From NCBI RefSeq assembly GCF_030817215.1, contig NZ_JAUSZA010000001.1, positions 5,678,501 to 5,742,500 on the forward strand: 64,000 nucleotides of DNA, written 5' to 3'. The stretch comes from Paenibacillus sp. V4I3. GTDB lineage: Bacteria > Bacillota > Bacilli > Paenibacillales > NBRC-103111. The notes below the pieces were generated by a model that did not search any database, was not told where the DNA came from, and worked only from the letters and a program-made list of their open reading frames with translations. Within the stretch, counting starts at the first letter, position 1, and each line of letters begins with the position of its first letter. Shown here in pieces: positions 1-8,620 of the stretch. The position numbers and the translations under genes were made by a program.

Positions 1-965
1 TCTGTTTTTAAAAGCAACTGCTCCGTTTCGTGCTGCTTATTTTCTATATTTCCAAGAAGTCGCAAAGCGCCTTCTCTACTAATTTGCTCAATCGGTCTGC
101 GAACGGTTGTCAGTGCTGGGGTTACGTAGGCTGCGAATACTGTGTCGTCAAAACCTACCACTGAGATATCGTTAGGCACGTTCATCCCGGCTTCCGACAC
201 CGCTTTCATTGCCCCAAGCGCCATTTCATCATTACAGCAAAATACGGCCGTCGGTCTTTCATCCAGCGTCAAAAATTGCTGCATGGCCTTATGTCCGCTC
301 TCCAGATCGTACAGTCCCGGCATGCGATATACGGGTGGAACAGTAATCTGGTAATGCTTCATCGCTCGTTCGAAGCCGTCTTTCCGATTCTGAGCGGATT
401 TAAATCCTTTGCGACCCTCAACGAGAGCAATTCGCTTATGTCCCTGCTCAATCAAATAAGAGGCTGCCAGAAATGCGCCTTGCTCCTCATCGGAGAGAAC
501 ATTCAGCACACCTGAAGTTTCAACAGGGCGATTCAGCACAACTTGCGGGATACCTTTACTGGCAATGTGGTCAATGATGGCTTGATCGTCATCACTCTGA
601 CTGACAACAACAATACCGTCGAAGCTTTTCCTCGTAATCGAGTGAAAACTGGTGTAATCATCAATCCCTTTAACGATCAATTGGTAACGATCCTGTATGA
701 CACTATTGACACCACGGATAGCTTCATAGAAGAAGCCGGCGGAAGTTCCTTTACTTAGTGTGGTAAAGAACAGCCCCAAGTTATACGAACGATCCAATAC
801 CAAACTCTTCGCACTGTAATTAGGCGTGTAATCCATCTGTTCAGCGATGATTCGGATGCGCTCCTTTGTCTCCTCTTGAATGAGCGGACTGTTGTTCAGT
901 GCTCTGGAAACCGTTGTATGAGACACACCTGCAAGCTTGGCAATATCCTTAATGGTAACGCTCAT
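1..965 (-). CDS. LacI-family transcriptional regulator, partial (C-terminus beyond window)
   Basis: Reading left from the ATG at 965, the translation opens with a LacI helix-turn-helix (IKDIAKLAGVSHTTVSRAL, residues 4-22). A periplasmic-binding-protein-like sugar-sensing domain follows (GVNSVIQ, FDGIVVVSQ, DEEQGAFLAASYLIEQGHKRIA, RPTAVFCCNDEMALG, ISVVGFDDTVFA). The C-terminus is cut by the window edge. SD GAGGTGAAGG precedes the ATG. It is probably a sugar-responsive repressor that binds DNA as a dimer. A 14-bp operator-like palindrome overlaps its candidate promoter at 999-1012, which suggests autoregulation or CcpA control. The neighbouring GH4/kinase/LacI operon points to carbohydrate use, but the effector is unknown. 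Confidence 0.93.
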   Translation of the reverse strand, partial: MSVTIKDIAKLAGVSHTTVSRALNNSPLIQEETKERIRIIAEQMDYTPNYSAKSLVLDRSYNLGLFFTTLSKGTSAGFFYEAIRGVNSVIQDRYQLIVKGIDDYTSFHSITRKSFDGIVVVSQSDDDQAIIDHIASKGIPQVVLNRPVETSGVLNVLSDEEQGAFLAASYLIEQGHKRIALVEGRKGFKSAQNRKDGFERAMKHYQITVPPVYRMPGLYDLESGHKAMQQFLTLDERPTAVFCCNDEMALGAMKAVSEAGMNVPNDISVVGFDDTVFAAYVTPALTTVRRPIEQISREGALRLLGNIENKQHETEQLLLKT

Positions 966-971
966 ACCTTC

Positions 972-1020
972 ACCTCTATCAGAAGCATATCACATCTATG
1001 CACACGTTAACAATAGTCTA
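972..1020 (-). promoter_or_regulatory. candidate promoter with LacI/cre-like operator for the first LacI gene
   Basis: On the minus strand TTGTTA is followed 18 bp later by TATGCT, just ahead of the regulator start at 965. TGTTAACGTGTGCA (999-1012) overlaps the -35 and matches the LacI/CcpA consensus TGWNANCGNTNWCA at 12 of 14 positions. Whether CcpA or the LacI protein itself binds it cannot be told from sequence. Confidence 0.5.
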
Positions 1021-1027
1021 TTTCATA

Positions 1028-1055
1028 ACAAAAAAACTCCCTTCTCAAGGAGCTT
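1028..1055 (-). terminator. terminator after the GH4 gene
   Basis: On the minus strand CTCCTT-GAG-AAGGGAG is followed by seven T. It lies just after the GH4 stop and ends the LacI-kinase-GH4 operon. Confidence 0.6.
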
Positions 1056-1067
1056 CCTCTTCTTGTA

Positions 1068-2376
1068 TTATTTGAAAAAAGCCGGTAAATACGCTCTATT
1101 CTTCTCCAGCATTTCTTCCATAAGCGTCTTGGCTACTGCCACTGACGGAACCAAAGGATGGTGAACCAACGCTTGTAGAACGAGATCTCTACTGCCTGTA
1201 ACAGCAGCTTCAATGGTGAGGCGTTCATATGTTTTGACTGCATGAATAAGGCCTTTGACATGTTCAGGAACTTTGGTCAAGCCCATTGGAATAGGACCAC
1301 CCGCTGTAATGACACAATTCACTTCAATACAAGCATCCTTCGGCAAAGTCGATGATGTTATCGTTCATAACGTTCAGCGTTTGAATATCCCGCTTATCAT
1401 TGTAAATGGAATCCATGAGATTGACAGCTGCCTCGGAATAGTAAGCGCCCCCGCGTTTCTCCAGCTGTTTAGGCTTCTCCTGCAGGTCAGGATCTTGATA
1501 AAGCTCGAACAATTCATCCTCAACGCGTTTCACAACTTCCGCCCGAGTACCATTTTCTTTGAGCGACGCCAACTGTTCTTCAAGCATGATATCCGTCATG
1601 TAAAAATATTTCAAATAGTAGGAAGGCAGGGATTGCAGCGAACGCAAGAAATCCGCATCCCATTCGCTTGCCGGTACGTTTTTGCCGCTATATTCTTCTT
1701 TGCGATCCAGCAATTCAGCTAATTTATCCTCGCCTCTGATTTCAGCACGCGTTACCCAGTGGAGATGGTTTAACCCAACGAACTCGGTGTAGATCTGTTC
1801 AGGAGCAGCATCATACTTGTTCATTAACCATTTGTGCAAGCCGATAGGCGCATTGCAAAGGCCTATGCTTTTTACTTTGGAGTACTTATGAATCGCCTCA
1901 GTCACCATACCTGCCGGATTCGTGAAGTTCAGCAGCCACGCGTTAGGGCTCAGTTCTTCGATATCCTTACAAATATCAAGCAGTACAGGAATCGTACGAA
2001 GCGCTTTCATCATCCCGCCCGGACCGGTCGTTTCCTGACCAATAACACCGTATTTATTAGGAATATGCTCATCCCATTTACGGGCTTCCAAAAGACCTAC
2101 ACGCATTTGCGTACTTACGAAATCCGCATTTTCGATCGCTTTTCTGCGATCCAAGGTTAAGTGCACCTCGATCGGCAAACCGGACTTCTCGATCATTCTT
2201 TTTGCCAAATTACCGACGATCTCCAGCTTGTGCTTACCTGCTTCCACATCCACAAACCAAAGCTCTCTTACAGGCAGCTGGGCATATCTTAAGATAAAAC
2301 CTTCTACGATTTCCGGCGTATAAGATGAACCTCCGCCAATGATGGCAATTTTCAATGCATCTCTCATTGCACTCAC
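1068..2376 (-). pseudogene. GH4 6-phospho-beta-glucosidase, disrupted by a single-base frameshift
   Basis: This is a family 4 glycosidase (NAD- and Mn-dependent hydrolysis of 6-phospho-glucosides in the cytoplasm). The first frame (350 codons) has the Rossmann motif GGGSSYTPE (residues 14-22), NPAGMVTEA, the metal-binding Cys174 in GLCNAPIG and His204 in NHLHW. The C-terminal third (LPKDACIEVNCVITAGGPIP, ending FLPAFFK-like) continues in another frame from about 1346. Removing one A from the AAA at 1345-1347 restores one ORF of about 435 codons, the normal family length. The start is GTG 2376 (overlapping the kinase stop) or ATG 2367. It may be a real inactivating mutation or a sequencing error. 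It is the last gene of the operon with the sugar kinase and LacI regulator. Confidence 0.88.
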
Positions 2377-3371
2377 ATCCTAGTCTTATCTAATAATTGT
2401 ATGGTTTGATAATCGGACACGGTCCGGAGTTTCTCGTACACATCTATGGTAACGGGGTTACCTGCGGCTTCCATCGCCATCCAAACTGCGCCAACCACAG
2501 GTTCAACGTTCAATTTCACAATTGTCGCATTGGAGGCGACTTCGCTCACTGCCTTTTCAATATAAGAATGAATAAATGGCCCGTCACCTCTTGCAATGAC
2601 ACTGCCCGCAAGCACAACTTGAAAAGTCTCTTGCTCCATGTTTAAACGTTTAATTACAGCTGTGGCTGACTTCCCAAGCTCTTCCCCTTGCACCCTGAGA
2701 ATGCGGCAGGCGACTTCATCTCCCTGCGCCGCGGCTTGGAACAACAGTTTGGTCGTATGGAGCGGTACGGATTTGTTGTTATCCAGAAAATCATCAAACA
2801 TATCCTGCACCGAATTATAGCCAAGAAACTTGATCAGCAGCTCAGTCAGCATCGTGGGTTGCTCCCTGCCATCCCATGACCGAATGACAGAACGGAAAGC
2901 CTCTACGGCAAGAGTGCCTCCCCCGCCAAAATCACCAAACTGGTAGGTGAAGCCTCCACATTGAAAAAAATCACCCTGCCTGTTCTTGCCGGCACTGTTC
3001 GTTCCACTTCCGCAGATTAAAACAACGCCAAAAGGCTGTGACGTACCCGCACGCAATGCAATCATGGTATCACAATCAAAACCATAATTCGCGAATCCCA
3101 GTCCGCCAATTAGCGGGCGAAGGATCGTATAATCAATCGGTCGATCTGCGCCAGCAAGGCCGAAAAAAGCATATTCAATGTCACTGAGTGTAAGTCCCGC
3201 CTGCTGTAGAGCCATGGCTACGGAATTTGTAATATTTCCGAGTGCTTGTTCTACACCAAGTTGATGATTGCCATTGCCGCTGTGCCCTTTACCGATTATA
3301 TGTCCATGTTCATCTGTTACGAGTGTGTAGGTTTTACTCCCGCCTGCGTCTACACCCAAATAATATTTCAT
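2373..3371 (-). CDS. BadF/BadG-family sugar kinase (N-acetylglucosamine kinase-like)
   Basis: 332 residues of the BadF/BadG/BcrA/BcrD ATPase family, whose sugar-kinase members phosphorylate GlcNAc or related sugars with ATP. The phosphate-1 loop GVDAGGSKT is at residues 6-14. Adenosine-side glycine motifs follow: FFGLAGADRP, LICGSGTNSAG and FGGGGTLAVEAF. The stop overlaps the start of the GH4 gene and the LacI gene lies just upstream, so all three form one minus-strand operon. Together they suggest import of a disaccharide (chitobiose- or cellobiose-like), hydrolysis and phosphorylation. The exact sugar cannot be assigned, and no transporter gene is in view. Confidence 0.85.
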   Translation of the reverse strand: MKYYLGVDAGGSKTYTLVTDEHGHIIGKGHSGNGNHQLGVEQALGNITNSVAMALQQAGLTLSDIEYAFFGLAGADRPIDYTILRPLIGGLGFANYGFDCDTMIALRAGTSQPFGVVLICGSGTNSAGKNRQGDFFQCGGFTYQFGDFGGGGTLAVEAFRSVIRSWDGREQPTMLTELLIKFLGYNSVQDMFDDFLDNNKSVPLHTTKLLFQAAAQGDEVACRILRVQGEELGKSATAVIKRLNMEQETFQVVLAGSVIARGDGPFIHSYIEKAVSEVASNATIVKLNVEPVVGAVWMAMEAAGNPVTIDVYEKLRTVSDYQTIQLLDKTRM

Positions 3372-3401
3372 GCTTTCAACTCCTGAATATATCCATCATC
3401 T

Positions 3402-4397
3402 CTAGTTTCGTTTACTTATGGTGGATTCTCGAATAATTAATTCCGGTTCCAATTGCACCGTTATATTGCGTTTGGCTGTACCATCAATCCACTTAAGCAA
3501 AATATCAACGCCTTGCTGCCCCATTTTGTCCGCCGGTTGACGAACGGTAGTTAACCTGGGGCGGAATTCCTCCGAGAAAATCTGATCATCAAAACCAACA
3601 ATTGACATATCACGCGGTATTTTGTAGCCCTCATTTTTGAGCGCGTCCATCACACCAAAAGCCGTCAGATCATCTGCGGCAAATACCGCACTCGGAAGTT
3701 TTCCCGACTGAATCCAGCCACTTGCCGCTTGATAACCGGAGGTGATGCTAAAATCACCTTTTTCAATCCAAGAAGGATCCAAACCTGCCTCCTGCATCGC
3801 ACTGACGAAACCGCGCCGCCGCTCGCTGCTGCTTAAGTAAGGTGCAAGCCCGGAAATATGGGCAATCTCCGTGTGGCCTAGGTCAATTAAATGTTTCGTG
3901 GCTTCGTAACCACCTTTATAATTATCAATGATTACAGAGGATATCGATGGATGAATATGCTGATTATCCAGCATGACGAAAGGAATTTTCTTCTTTTTCA
4001 ATTCCATGACATAATCATCCTCATGAACCGGCGAGAGCATAATAACACCATCCACACGGTCCTCTTGGAACATAGAATTATCGAAAGATGCGAACACATC
4101 TCTTGATATCGAAAGCGCTAAGAAGTAACCTTTTTCAGCAAGCCGATCGTTAATCTCTTTGACTACTGCATCCAAGAAAGAATCATTTAATGTGGTAATG
4201 CCGAGTCCAATGATACCCGTCTTGCCACGAGCCAAGCTTCGTGCAGCTGCATTCGGATGGTAATCTAACTCTTTCATCGCTTGCAGCACTTTTTGGCGGT
4301 TTTTTTCACGTACAGTACCAGCTTGATTAATGACCCGCGAAACGGTGACGACTGACAAACCGCTTCTCTTGGCGACGTCAAAGATGCTTACTTTCAT
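3402..4397 (-). CDS. LacI-family transcriptional regulator of the GH4/kinase operon
   Basis: 331 residues. The HTH is IFDVAKRSGLSVVTVSRVIN (residues 5-24), then the hinge helix HPNAAARSLARGKTGIIGL and a sugar-binding core with DGVIMLSP, VMLDNQHIHP, AVFAADDLTAFG and DMSIVGFDDQ. It is the first gene of the operon with the kinase and the GH4 gene. It probably represses its own operon through the two 22-bp operators at 4612-4633 and 4706-4727, which flank the predicted promoter. The inducer is presumably the substrate sugar or its phosphate. Confidence 0.93.
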   Translation of the reverse strand: MKVSIFDVAKRSGLSVVTVSRVINQAGTVREKNRQKVLQAMKELDYHPNAAARSLARGKTGIIGLGITTLNDSFLDAVVKEINDRLAEKGYFLALSISRDVFASFDNSMFQEDRVDGVIMLSPVHEDDYVMELKKKKIPFVMLDNQHIHPSISSVIIDNYKGGYEATKHLIDLGHTEIAHISGLAPYLSSSERRRGFVSAMQEAGLDPSWIEKGDFSITSGYQAASGWIQSGKLPSAVFAADDLTAFGVMDALKNEGYKIPRDMSIVGFDDQIFSEEFRPRLTTVRQPADKMGQQGVDILLKWIDGTAKRNITVQLEPELIIRESTISKRN

Positions 4398-4611
4398 ATT
4401 AAAACAACTCCTGTAGCTCTATAATTGCAGTAATCAAGTCGATTTACAGCATGTTTCCAAAGTATAACAATTAGCGTTTCAAATATACAGGAGGAATGCA
4501 AATGCAGTATCGCCATTTTCGACGCTTGCCAGCTCGTTTATGAACAGCTCATTAATCTGCGAGTAGTCCGACTCCTTCCACTGTTTTCTTTGTTGTGAAT
4601 TCTCATCACTT

Positions 4612-4633
4612 AAAGTTTAACCGCTTTAACTTT
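4612..4633. promoter_or_regulatory. LacI-type operator O2 (downstream of the operon promoter)
   Basis: AAAGTTTAAC-CG-CTTTAACTTT is the imperfect version (8 of 10 paired) of the perfect palindrome at 4706. The two sites are 94 bp apart centre to centre. This one lies about 20-40 bp downstream of the predicted minus-strand start site, where binding would block elongation or support looping. Confidence 0.65.
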
Positions 4634-4644
4634 TAGCGTTTACT
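4631..4644 (-). promoter_or_regulatory. cre-like catabolite repression site
   Basis: Minus-strand AGTAAACGCTAAAA matches the cre consensus TGWAANCGNTNWCA at 12 of 14 positions, including the central CG core. It sits just downstream of the predicted promoter, a usual place for CcpA repression of sugar operons. Confidence 0.5.
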
Positions 4645-4660
4645 TCCTCTTTTATTTTAG

Positions 4661-4689
4661 AAAATAAACACATATTAGGGTAGTATCAA
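4661..4689 (-). promoter_or_regulatory. sigma-A promoter of the LacI-kinase-GH4 operon
   Basis: Minus-strand TTGATA (4684-4689), a 17-bp spacer, then TATTTT (4661-4666). The promoter lies between the two LacI-type operators, giving a long leader of about 260 nt before the LacI start at 4397. Confidence 0.6.
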
Positions 4690-4705
4690 AAAAAGATTCA
4701 CCGTA

Positions 4706-4727
4706 AAAGTTAAAGTGCTTTAACTTT
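4706..4727. promoter_or_regulatory. LacI-type operator O1, perfect palindrome
   Basis: AAAGTTAAAG-TG-CTTTAACTTT: perfect 10-bp arms around a 2-bp centre, just upstream of the -35. The even-centred A/T-rich palindrome and its partner at 4612 fit cooperative binding by the adjacent LacI protein. Confidence 0.75.
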
Positions 4728-4786
4728 CATAAATTGATTATATACGATGACTTTCGGGTTAACAAGCGTAATTTCACAAAAAATTT

Positions 4787-4835
4787 AAAGAGAGGCCCTA
4801 TCTATTAACTAGATACAGACTCTCTCTTTATTTGA
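4787..4835. terminator. hairpin terminator beside the 203-residue gene
   Basis: AAAGAGAG and CTCTCTTT arms enclose a second inverted pair (TATCTA/TAGATA). The site lies directly after the stop of the minus-strand gene at 4851. Confidence 0.6.
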
Positions 4836-4850
4836 TTCCAATATTCATTT

Positions 4851-5462
4851 TCACATCTCCAATAAGAGCATTTCTTGTCTCATTTCGATCAGCTTGGTTT
4901 TACTCTCCATGACCGCTTTGACATCACCTGAAGCCATAGCATCATGCAGAGTAGCCAGTTCGTAATCCAGCTCCATACGTAAAATAGGAATCCGATCGTC
5001 GGTACGTTTGGATCGCAGCGCTTGCATGACTTCCTCTACGGTCACGGCAGGCTCCTTCTGATACAGCACTTTATGTTCGATACCGCTAATCTCTACCATT
5101 CGAATAATTTCACCGAACATAATATTCTCAATGAGAATTTGCCGATCCTTGAATCTTTTTACTACAGCATGACCACGTGTATCACCAATCAGCTTCTCCA
5201 TCATTTCGGCGAGCTTCTCATCTTTGAAGGAATAATTGCCTACAATTTTATACTTTTCACCGATTCGTTCGAACTTCAGCTTAATGAGCTTGCGTCCTGT
5301 GCGAATGGAAATGATGAACTGCAGCTCGCTTTCGTTCCAATACAGAGAATAACCTTCCTGAATGAGTGCTTTAATGAAGTTCCGGATTAGCCGGCGATCA
5401 AATCGTAACTCTAGGTTGCAATACTCCACTTCATGACTCTTACTCACGGCAATCCCCTCCAT
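4851..5462 (-). CDS. conserved hypothetical protein, 203 residues
   Basis: No family recognised. The protein is soluble and charged with no signal peptide or TM segment. A middle beta-rich part (LQFIISIRTGRKLIKLKFERIG) is followed by a helical C-terminus rich in Glu, Lys and Met (LYQKEPAVTVEEVMQALR, then helices to MLLLEM). ATG at 5462 (MEGIAVSK); ATG-less alternatives are weaker. It stands alone between two terminators, so it is probably monocistronic. Function unknown. Confidence 0.7.
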   Translation of the reverse strand: MEGIAVSKSHEVEYCNLELRFDRRLIRNFIKALIQEGYSLYWNESELQFIISIRTGRKLIKLKFERIGEKYKIVGNYSFKDEKLAEMMEKLIGDTRGHAVVKRFKDRQILIENIMFGEIIRMVEISGIEHKVLYQKEPAVTVEEVMQALRSKRTDDRIPILRMELDYELATLHDAMASGDVKAVMESKTKLIEMRQEMLLLEM

Positions 5463-5581
5463 AATTGGCGCATATTATTTTATTTAAATATTCAGACAAC
5501 TTATCTGCTTACTCTTATCTTATTATGAATTCTATGTTTTAGCAACTTGGATTATTGACATTTTTTTAAGGAAAAACGTAC

Positions 5582-5617
5582 AAAAAAAGCTGATGCCTGT
5601 ATCCTAACGGCTTCAGC
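5582..5617 (-). terminator. terminator of the 78-residue gene
   Basis: Minus-strand GCTGAAGCC ... GGCATCAGC with one mismatch, followed by seven T. Confidence 0.65.
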
Positions 5618-5663
5618 CCTAAACGGGAAGACTACGGCCTCTGCCTATGCAGTACCTACGTGT

Positions 5664-5900
5664 TTAATGCCATCCCCAGAAAAATCCATCGCGCTCCCAA
5701 GCTGCTTTACCGCCATGAAGTTTTTTAAATATTTTCTTCACATCTTTGGAAATCGCTTGATTCCCATTCTCGTTCACATAGATGAAGGATTCCCCAAAAT
5801 GTTGAATTATATAGTCCACCGCTTCTTTTTGATGTAAAATACCCGCGGATTTCAACTGCTCCATCATCCATTCCGCAACTTCATTCGCCGTAACGGCCAT
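5664..5900 (-). CDS. small conserved protein of unknown function (DUF6953-like)
   Basis: 78 residues, helical and soluble: MAVTANEVAEWMMEQL, then HQKEAVDYIIQHFGESFIYV, and a basic end with KKIFKKLHGGKAAWERDGFF. It resembles the short Bacillus/Paenibacillus family that I recall as DUF6953 (a winged-helix-like domain with FxY(V)NENGN-type middle). The SD GGGAGAG precedes ATG 5900. It is a single gene with its own terminator. The function is not known, and the family name is from memory. Confidence 0.7.
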   Translation of the reverse strand: MAVTANEVAEWMMEQLKSAGILHQKEAVDYIIQHFGESFIYVNENGNQAISKDVKKIFKKLHGGKAAWERDGFFWGWH

Positions 5901-6119
5901 TTACATTCTCTCCCTTTACTCGTATGTTTCTGGGGCCTGTGTACAGGCAAGTGACGTTATTGTACCATTGTAACACAATCTTCTCGAAATCATCGTTCGA
6001 ATAGGTACAGGAGCACAATCATTAGTGTAAAACCTAATAGCCCATTCATTCCATAGGGGAACACCATATGCTATCTCGTAAGACAAACGAACAGATTTTT
6101 AAACGAAAGGGTGATTTAA

Positions 6120-6218
6120 ATGGGTTATGACGCAGGTGTCGGTGGTTATAGATCTTCCGCAGCCGTTTTGGTTCTCTTCATTTTGTTGGTAATTATTTCT
6201 AGCGCTTTCTTTATCTAA
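6120..6218 (+). CDS. YjcZ-family small membrane protein (sporulation-type)
   Basis: 32 residues: a Gly/Tyr-rich start (MGYDAGVGGY) then a single TM helix VLVLFILLVIISSAFFI. This Gly-Tyr head plus FxLIVVLFILLVI tail is the hallmark of the YjcZ/YrkP-like small spore membrane protein family, found in many copies in Bacillales. SD AAAGGGTG lies 8 nt before the ATG. A hairpin terminator follows at 6233. The exact role in the spore is unknown. Confidence 0.8.
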   Translation: MGYDAGVGGYRSSAAVLVLFILLVIISSAFFI

Positions 6219-6232
6219 TACACTTAAAAACA

Positions 6233-6271
6233 AAAGGGCTATTCACAGAAGCAGGTAGCCCTTTGATTTTT
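6233..6271. terminator. bidirectional terminator between YjcZ-like gene and ABC operon
   Basis: AAAGGGCTA ... TAGCCCTTT perfect arms with T-rich flanks, between convergent genes. Confidence 0.75.
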
Positions 6272-6273
6272 AG

Positions 6274-7428
6274 TTAACTAACCTCAGCATCTCCCGGTCT
6301 AAGAATGACCGAACCGACACCCAAAAGAATCAGTCCAAACAAGGTGAGTACGCTCATGTGCATCCACATCTGGGACAGAGTCTGACCAGAAGCCATTCGC
6401 TGAATGGCCTCAATCACCCACTTTTGCGGAACGAAATTCGCAATCTTCTGCATCCAGTCCGGCATCAGGCTGATCGGCCAGAAACATCCGCCCAGCATAC
6501 ACGTTGGGGTAACGACGAGAGAATTAATCATGCCCATATTCGACGCATTCTTAACCATACTAGCTACCGCGCTGGCAATTCCCATGCATGCTAGTAAAAA
6601 AAACTCCAACAAAATAAACTGCGATACAAACGGAAGTCCATACTCATAATTCGTTACATAACGCGTAAACAACAGGATGACAAGCACCTGAAGCGTTCCA
6701 ACCAAGAAACTGCCTATGAAATTCCCAAGTATAATTTCGAAAGAATGAATGGGCGCTGAATACGTTCTTGCCATTGTGCGTTGTCTTCGATCATCCATAA
6801 TCACGGAAACGGTATTATTGATTAACCCCATCATGAACATCAGCATGAAACCTATTACCCTATTCATATTCGGGTTCACATACAAATTAAGATCAGTGAC
6901 TTGCGCCTTCACCTGATGCTTCTCCATCTGAGAAATAGTCTTCTCCACTGCTTCACGAAGCGCTGCTTCTTGGAGCCCTTGCTGGCTATGCAGTTCAATC
7001 GTTCCTTGATATCTAGATAGAATACTATCCAGATTGATTTTGAGCGTGATCGAAGCCTCATTGATGTTTAGTTGGTACATATCTATTTGCGCAGATGCAC
7101 CTTTCATCAACGTCTCGCTGAATCCTTCAGGAATTAGAAAGGCGCTGCTCACTTTTTGCTTCGTGACAACTTCTTTAAGCGCAGTTTCAGAAGCTTCTTC
7201 TTTGAGCCGATAATCTGGCAGCATCGAAAGTTCTTGCAAGAGATGGGAACCCATCGCTCCCCGATCCAAATTGATATAAGCAATATCAACCCCGTGCTCG
7301 CTCTGTTGACCAAGTACACCAATGATTAGTGAAACCGCTGCTGCTGGAATGACTAAATACATCAGAAAGCCTTTTTTCTGAAAAAGTGTACGACGCAGCA
7401 TATTGAGCGCTATAAATAAGCTATTCAT
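6274..7428 (-). CDS. ABC-2 type permease, LnrN-like
   Basis: 384 residues: TM helix near residues 20-40, a large extracytoplasmic domain, then five C-terminal TM helices (FMLMFMMGLINN, IILGNFIGSFLVGTLQVLVILLF, FILLEFFLLACMGIASAV, CMLGGCFWPISLMPDWM, VLTLFGLILLGVGSVI). This is the YhgE/ABC-2 exporter fold. The start at ATG 7428 (MNSLFIALN) follows GGCGGG and overlaps the upstream permease by 8 nt; an in-frame start at 7452 is less likely. Its size and order (ATPase, permease, permease) match LnrLMN of Bacillus subtilis, which removes linearmycin-type polyenes. The substrate here is inferred only. Confidence 0.85.
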   Translation of the reverse strand: MNSLFIALNMLRRTLFQKKGFLMYLVIPAAAVSLIIGVLGQQSEHGVDIAYINLDRGAMGSHLLQELSMLPDYRLKEEASETALKEVVTKQKVSSAFLIPEGFSETLMKGASAQIDMYQLNINEASITLKINLDSILSRYQGTIELHSQQGLQEAALREAVEKTISQMEKHQVKAQVTDLNLYVNPNMNRVIGFMLMFMMGLINNTVSVIMDDRRQRTMARTYSAPIHSFEIILGNFIGSFLVGTLQVLVILLFTRYVTNYEYGLPFVSQFILLEFFLLACMGIASAVASMVKNASNMGMINSLVVTPTCMLGGCFWPISLMPDWMQKIANFVPQKWVIEAIQRMASGQTLSQMWMHMSVLTLFGLILLGVGSVILRPGDAEVS

Positions 7429-8608
7429 GATATCCCGCCTTCCGATACACAATCAGGGAAAGAAGCAACAATCCCCCGCTAATACACGCCAAAATCGATA
7501 TATGATGCCCTATGATTGCAGCGTCACTTCCGAGCATTATACGAAACATACTCTGCATGGCCCAGTGATTGAGCGTAATCTCTCCCATCCGCTGCAGAAG
7601 ACCTTCTGGAAGAGGTGTGAAGCCTCCACTTAGGAAAGTCATGACAAGAATGAGCATTTGGAACGTCGTGCTGATTGCTTTAGACGATTTCGCTGCCAGC
7701 ATAATCAATATCGCTAGACTCATCGAAGCGACGATAATCAATAAGCAAACCAGGAAGAGATGGAAGAAGTCATTTCCCCAATCGACACCATAAAACAGAA
7801 TGGTAGCACTAATAACGAGCCCTGCCTGGACGATCGAACTGAAGATATTTCCTAAGATTTTACCCAATAAAATTTGATATTCATGAATGGGCATCGCATT
7901 TAATCGGGATAACGTGTGCTTTTCTTTCTCTCCTTGCAAACCCAATGCCGCCCCCATGCCCGAGTATAACAAAAACATGACTAGCATAGACGCTGTGTAA
8001 TATTGCATTGCCGTATAGTTGGAATTAGAAGAAGTAAGCTTACCAAGCCGTACATGCGAAGAAGCCTCCGCTGTCGGGTTGAATGATCCGTCACTACCTT
8101 GTTTCTGCAGTAGTTCCGCAGCCCCAGGGCCTGCTGAAATCATCGCGGATTGCATGTAATTAACTTGATCCAAAAAGGAGCGAAGCGTCATCTTAGCGGT
8201 CAAATTCTGCCCATAATCCTGGCCTAGTAACATCTCCCACTCTGCTTCTTTTCCTTCAAGCACGCGGCTGCTAAAATCACTTGGAATGATGAGTGCAAAC
8301 TCCGAATCCCCTGACTTGAGCCGTTTTACCACTTCCTCACGTGATTGAATGTTCATAGGCTGTATAATCTTCATTAACTCCGGTGTGCTGAGAAAGCTTG
8401 TAAACCCTGCGCTTAAGACGCCTGAATCTGACTGTACCACATCTACCTTAACGGGCTTCAGTGTCCGATCTTCCATTTTGAACGCACCTGAGAGCGCCGA
8501 CCCCAAAATGAAAATAAGTAAAAGCGGCATCAAAAACTGAATAATGAGTACATAACGCATACGCATAAAACGCAATATTTCATACTTCGCAATGATCCAA
8601 ATCGGCAT
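7421..8608 (-). CDS. ABC-2 type permease, LnrM-like
   Basis: 395 residues with the same architecture as its downstream neighbour: TM helix at about residues 20-42 (YVLIIQFLMPLLLIFILGSALSG split by the family turn), an external domain of about 170 residues, then five TM helices at the C-terminal half (MLVMFLLYSGMGAAL, AGLVISATILFYGV, LFLVCLLIIVASMSLAILIML, MLILVMTFLSGGF, ILACISGGLLLLSLIVY). It forms a heterodimeric pore with the permease at 6274 and the ATPase at 8621, all in one operon. Length equals that of LnrM within one residue. Confidence 0.85.
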   Translation of the reverse strand: MPIWIIAKYEILRFMRMRYVLIIQFLMPLLLIFILGSALSGAFKMEDRTLKPVKVDVVQSDSGVLSAGFTSFLSTPELMKIIQPMNIQSREEVVKRLKSGDSEFALIIPSDFSSRVLEGKEAEWEMLLGQDYGQNLTAKMTLRSFLDQVNYMQSAMISAGPGAAELLQKQGSDGSFNPTAEASSHVRLGKLTSSNSNYTAMQYYTASMLVMFLLYSGMGAALGLQGEKEKHTLSRLNAMPIHEYQILLGKILGNIFSSIVQAGLVISATILFYGVDWGNDFFHLFLVCLLIIVASMSLAILIMLAAKSSKAISTTFQMLILVMTFLSGGFTPLPEGLLQRMGEITLNHWAMQSMFRIMLGSDAAIIGHHISILACISGGLLLLSLIVYRKAGYHE

Positions 8609-8620
8609 GTTGACCTCCTC

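Noticed and set aside
1255..2160. Plus-strand ORFs (155 and 108 codons) in the GH4 region
   Set aside because: They are antisense to recognised GH4 motifs and show no family features.
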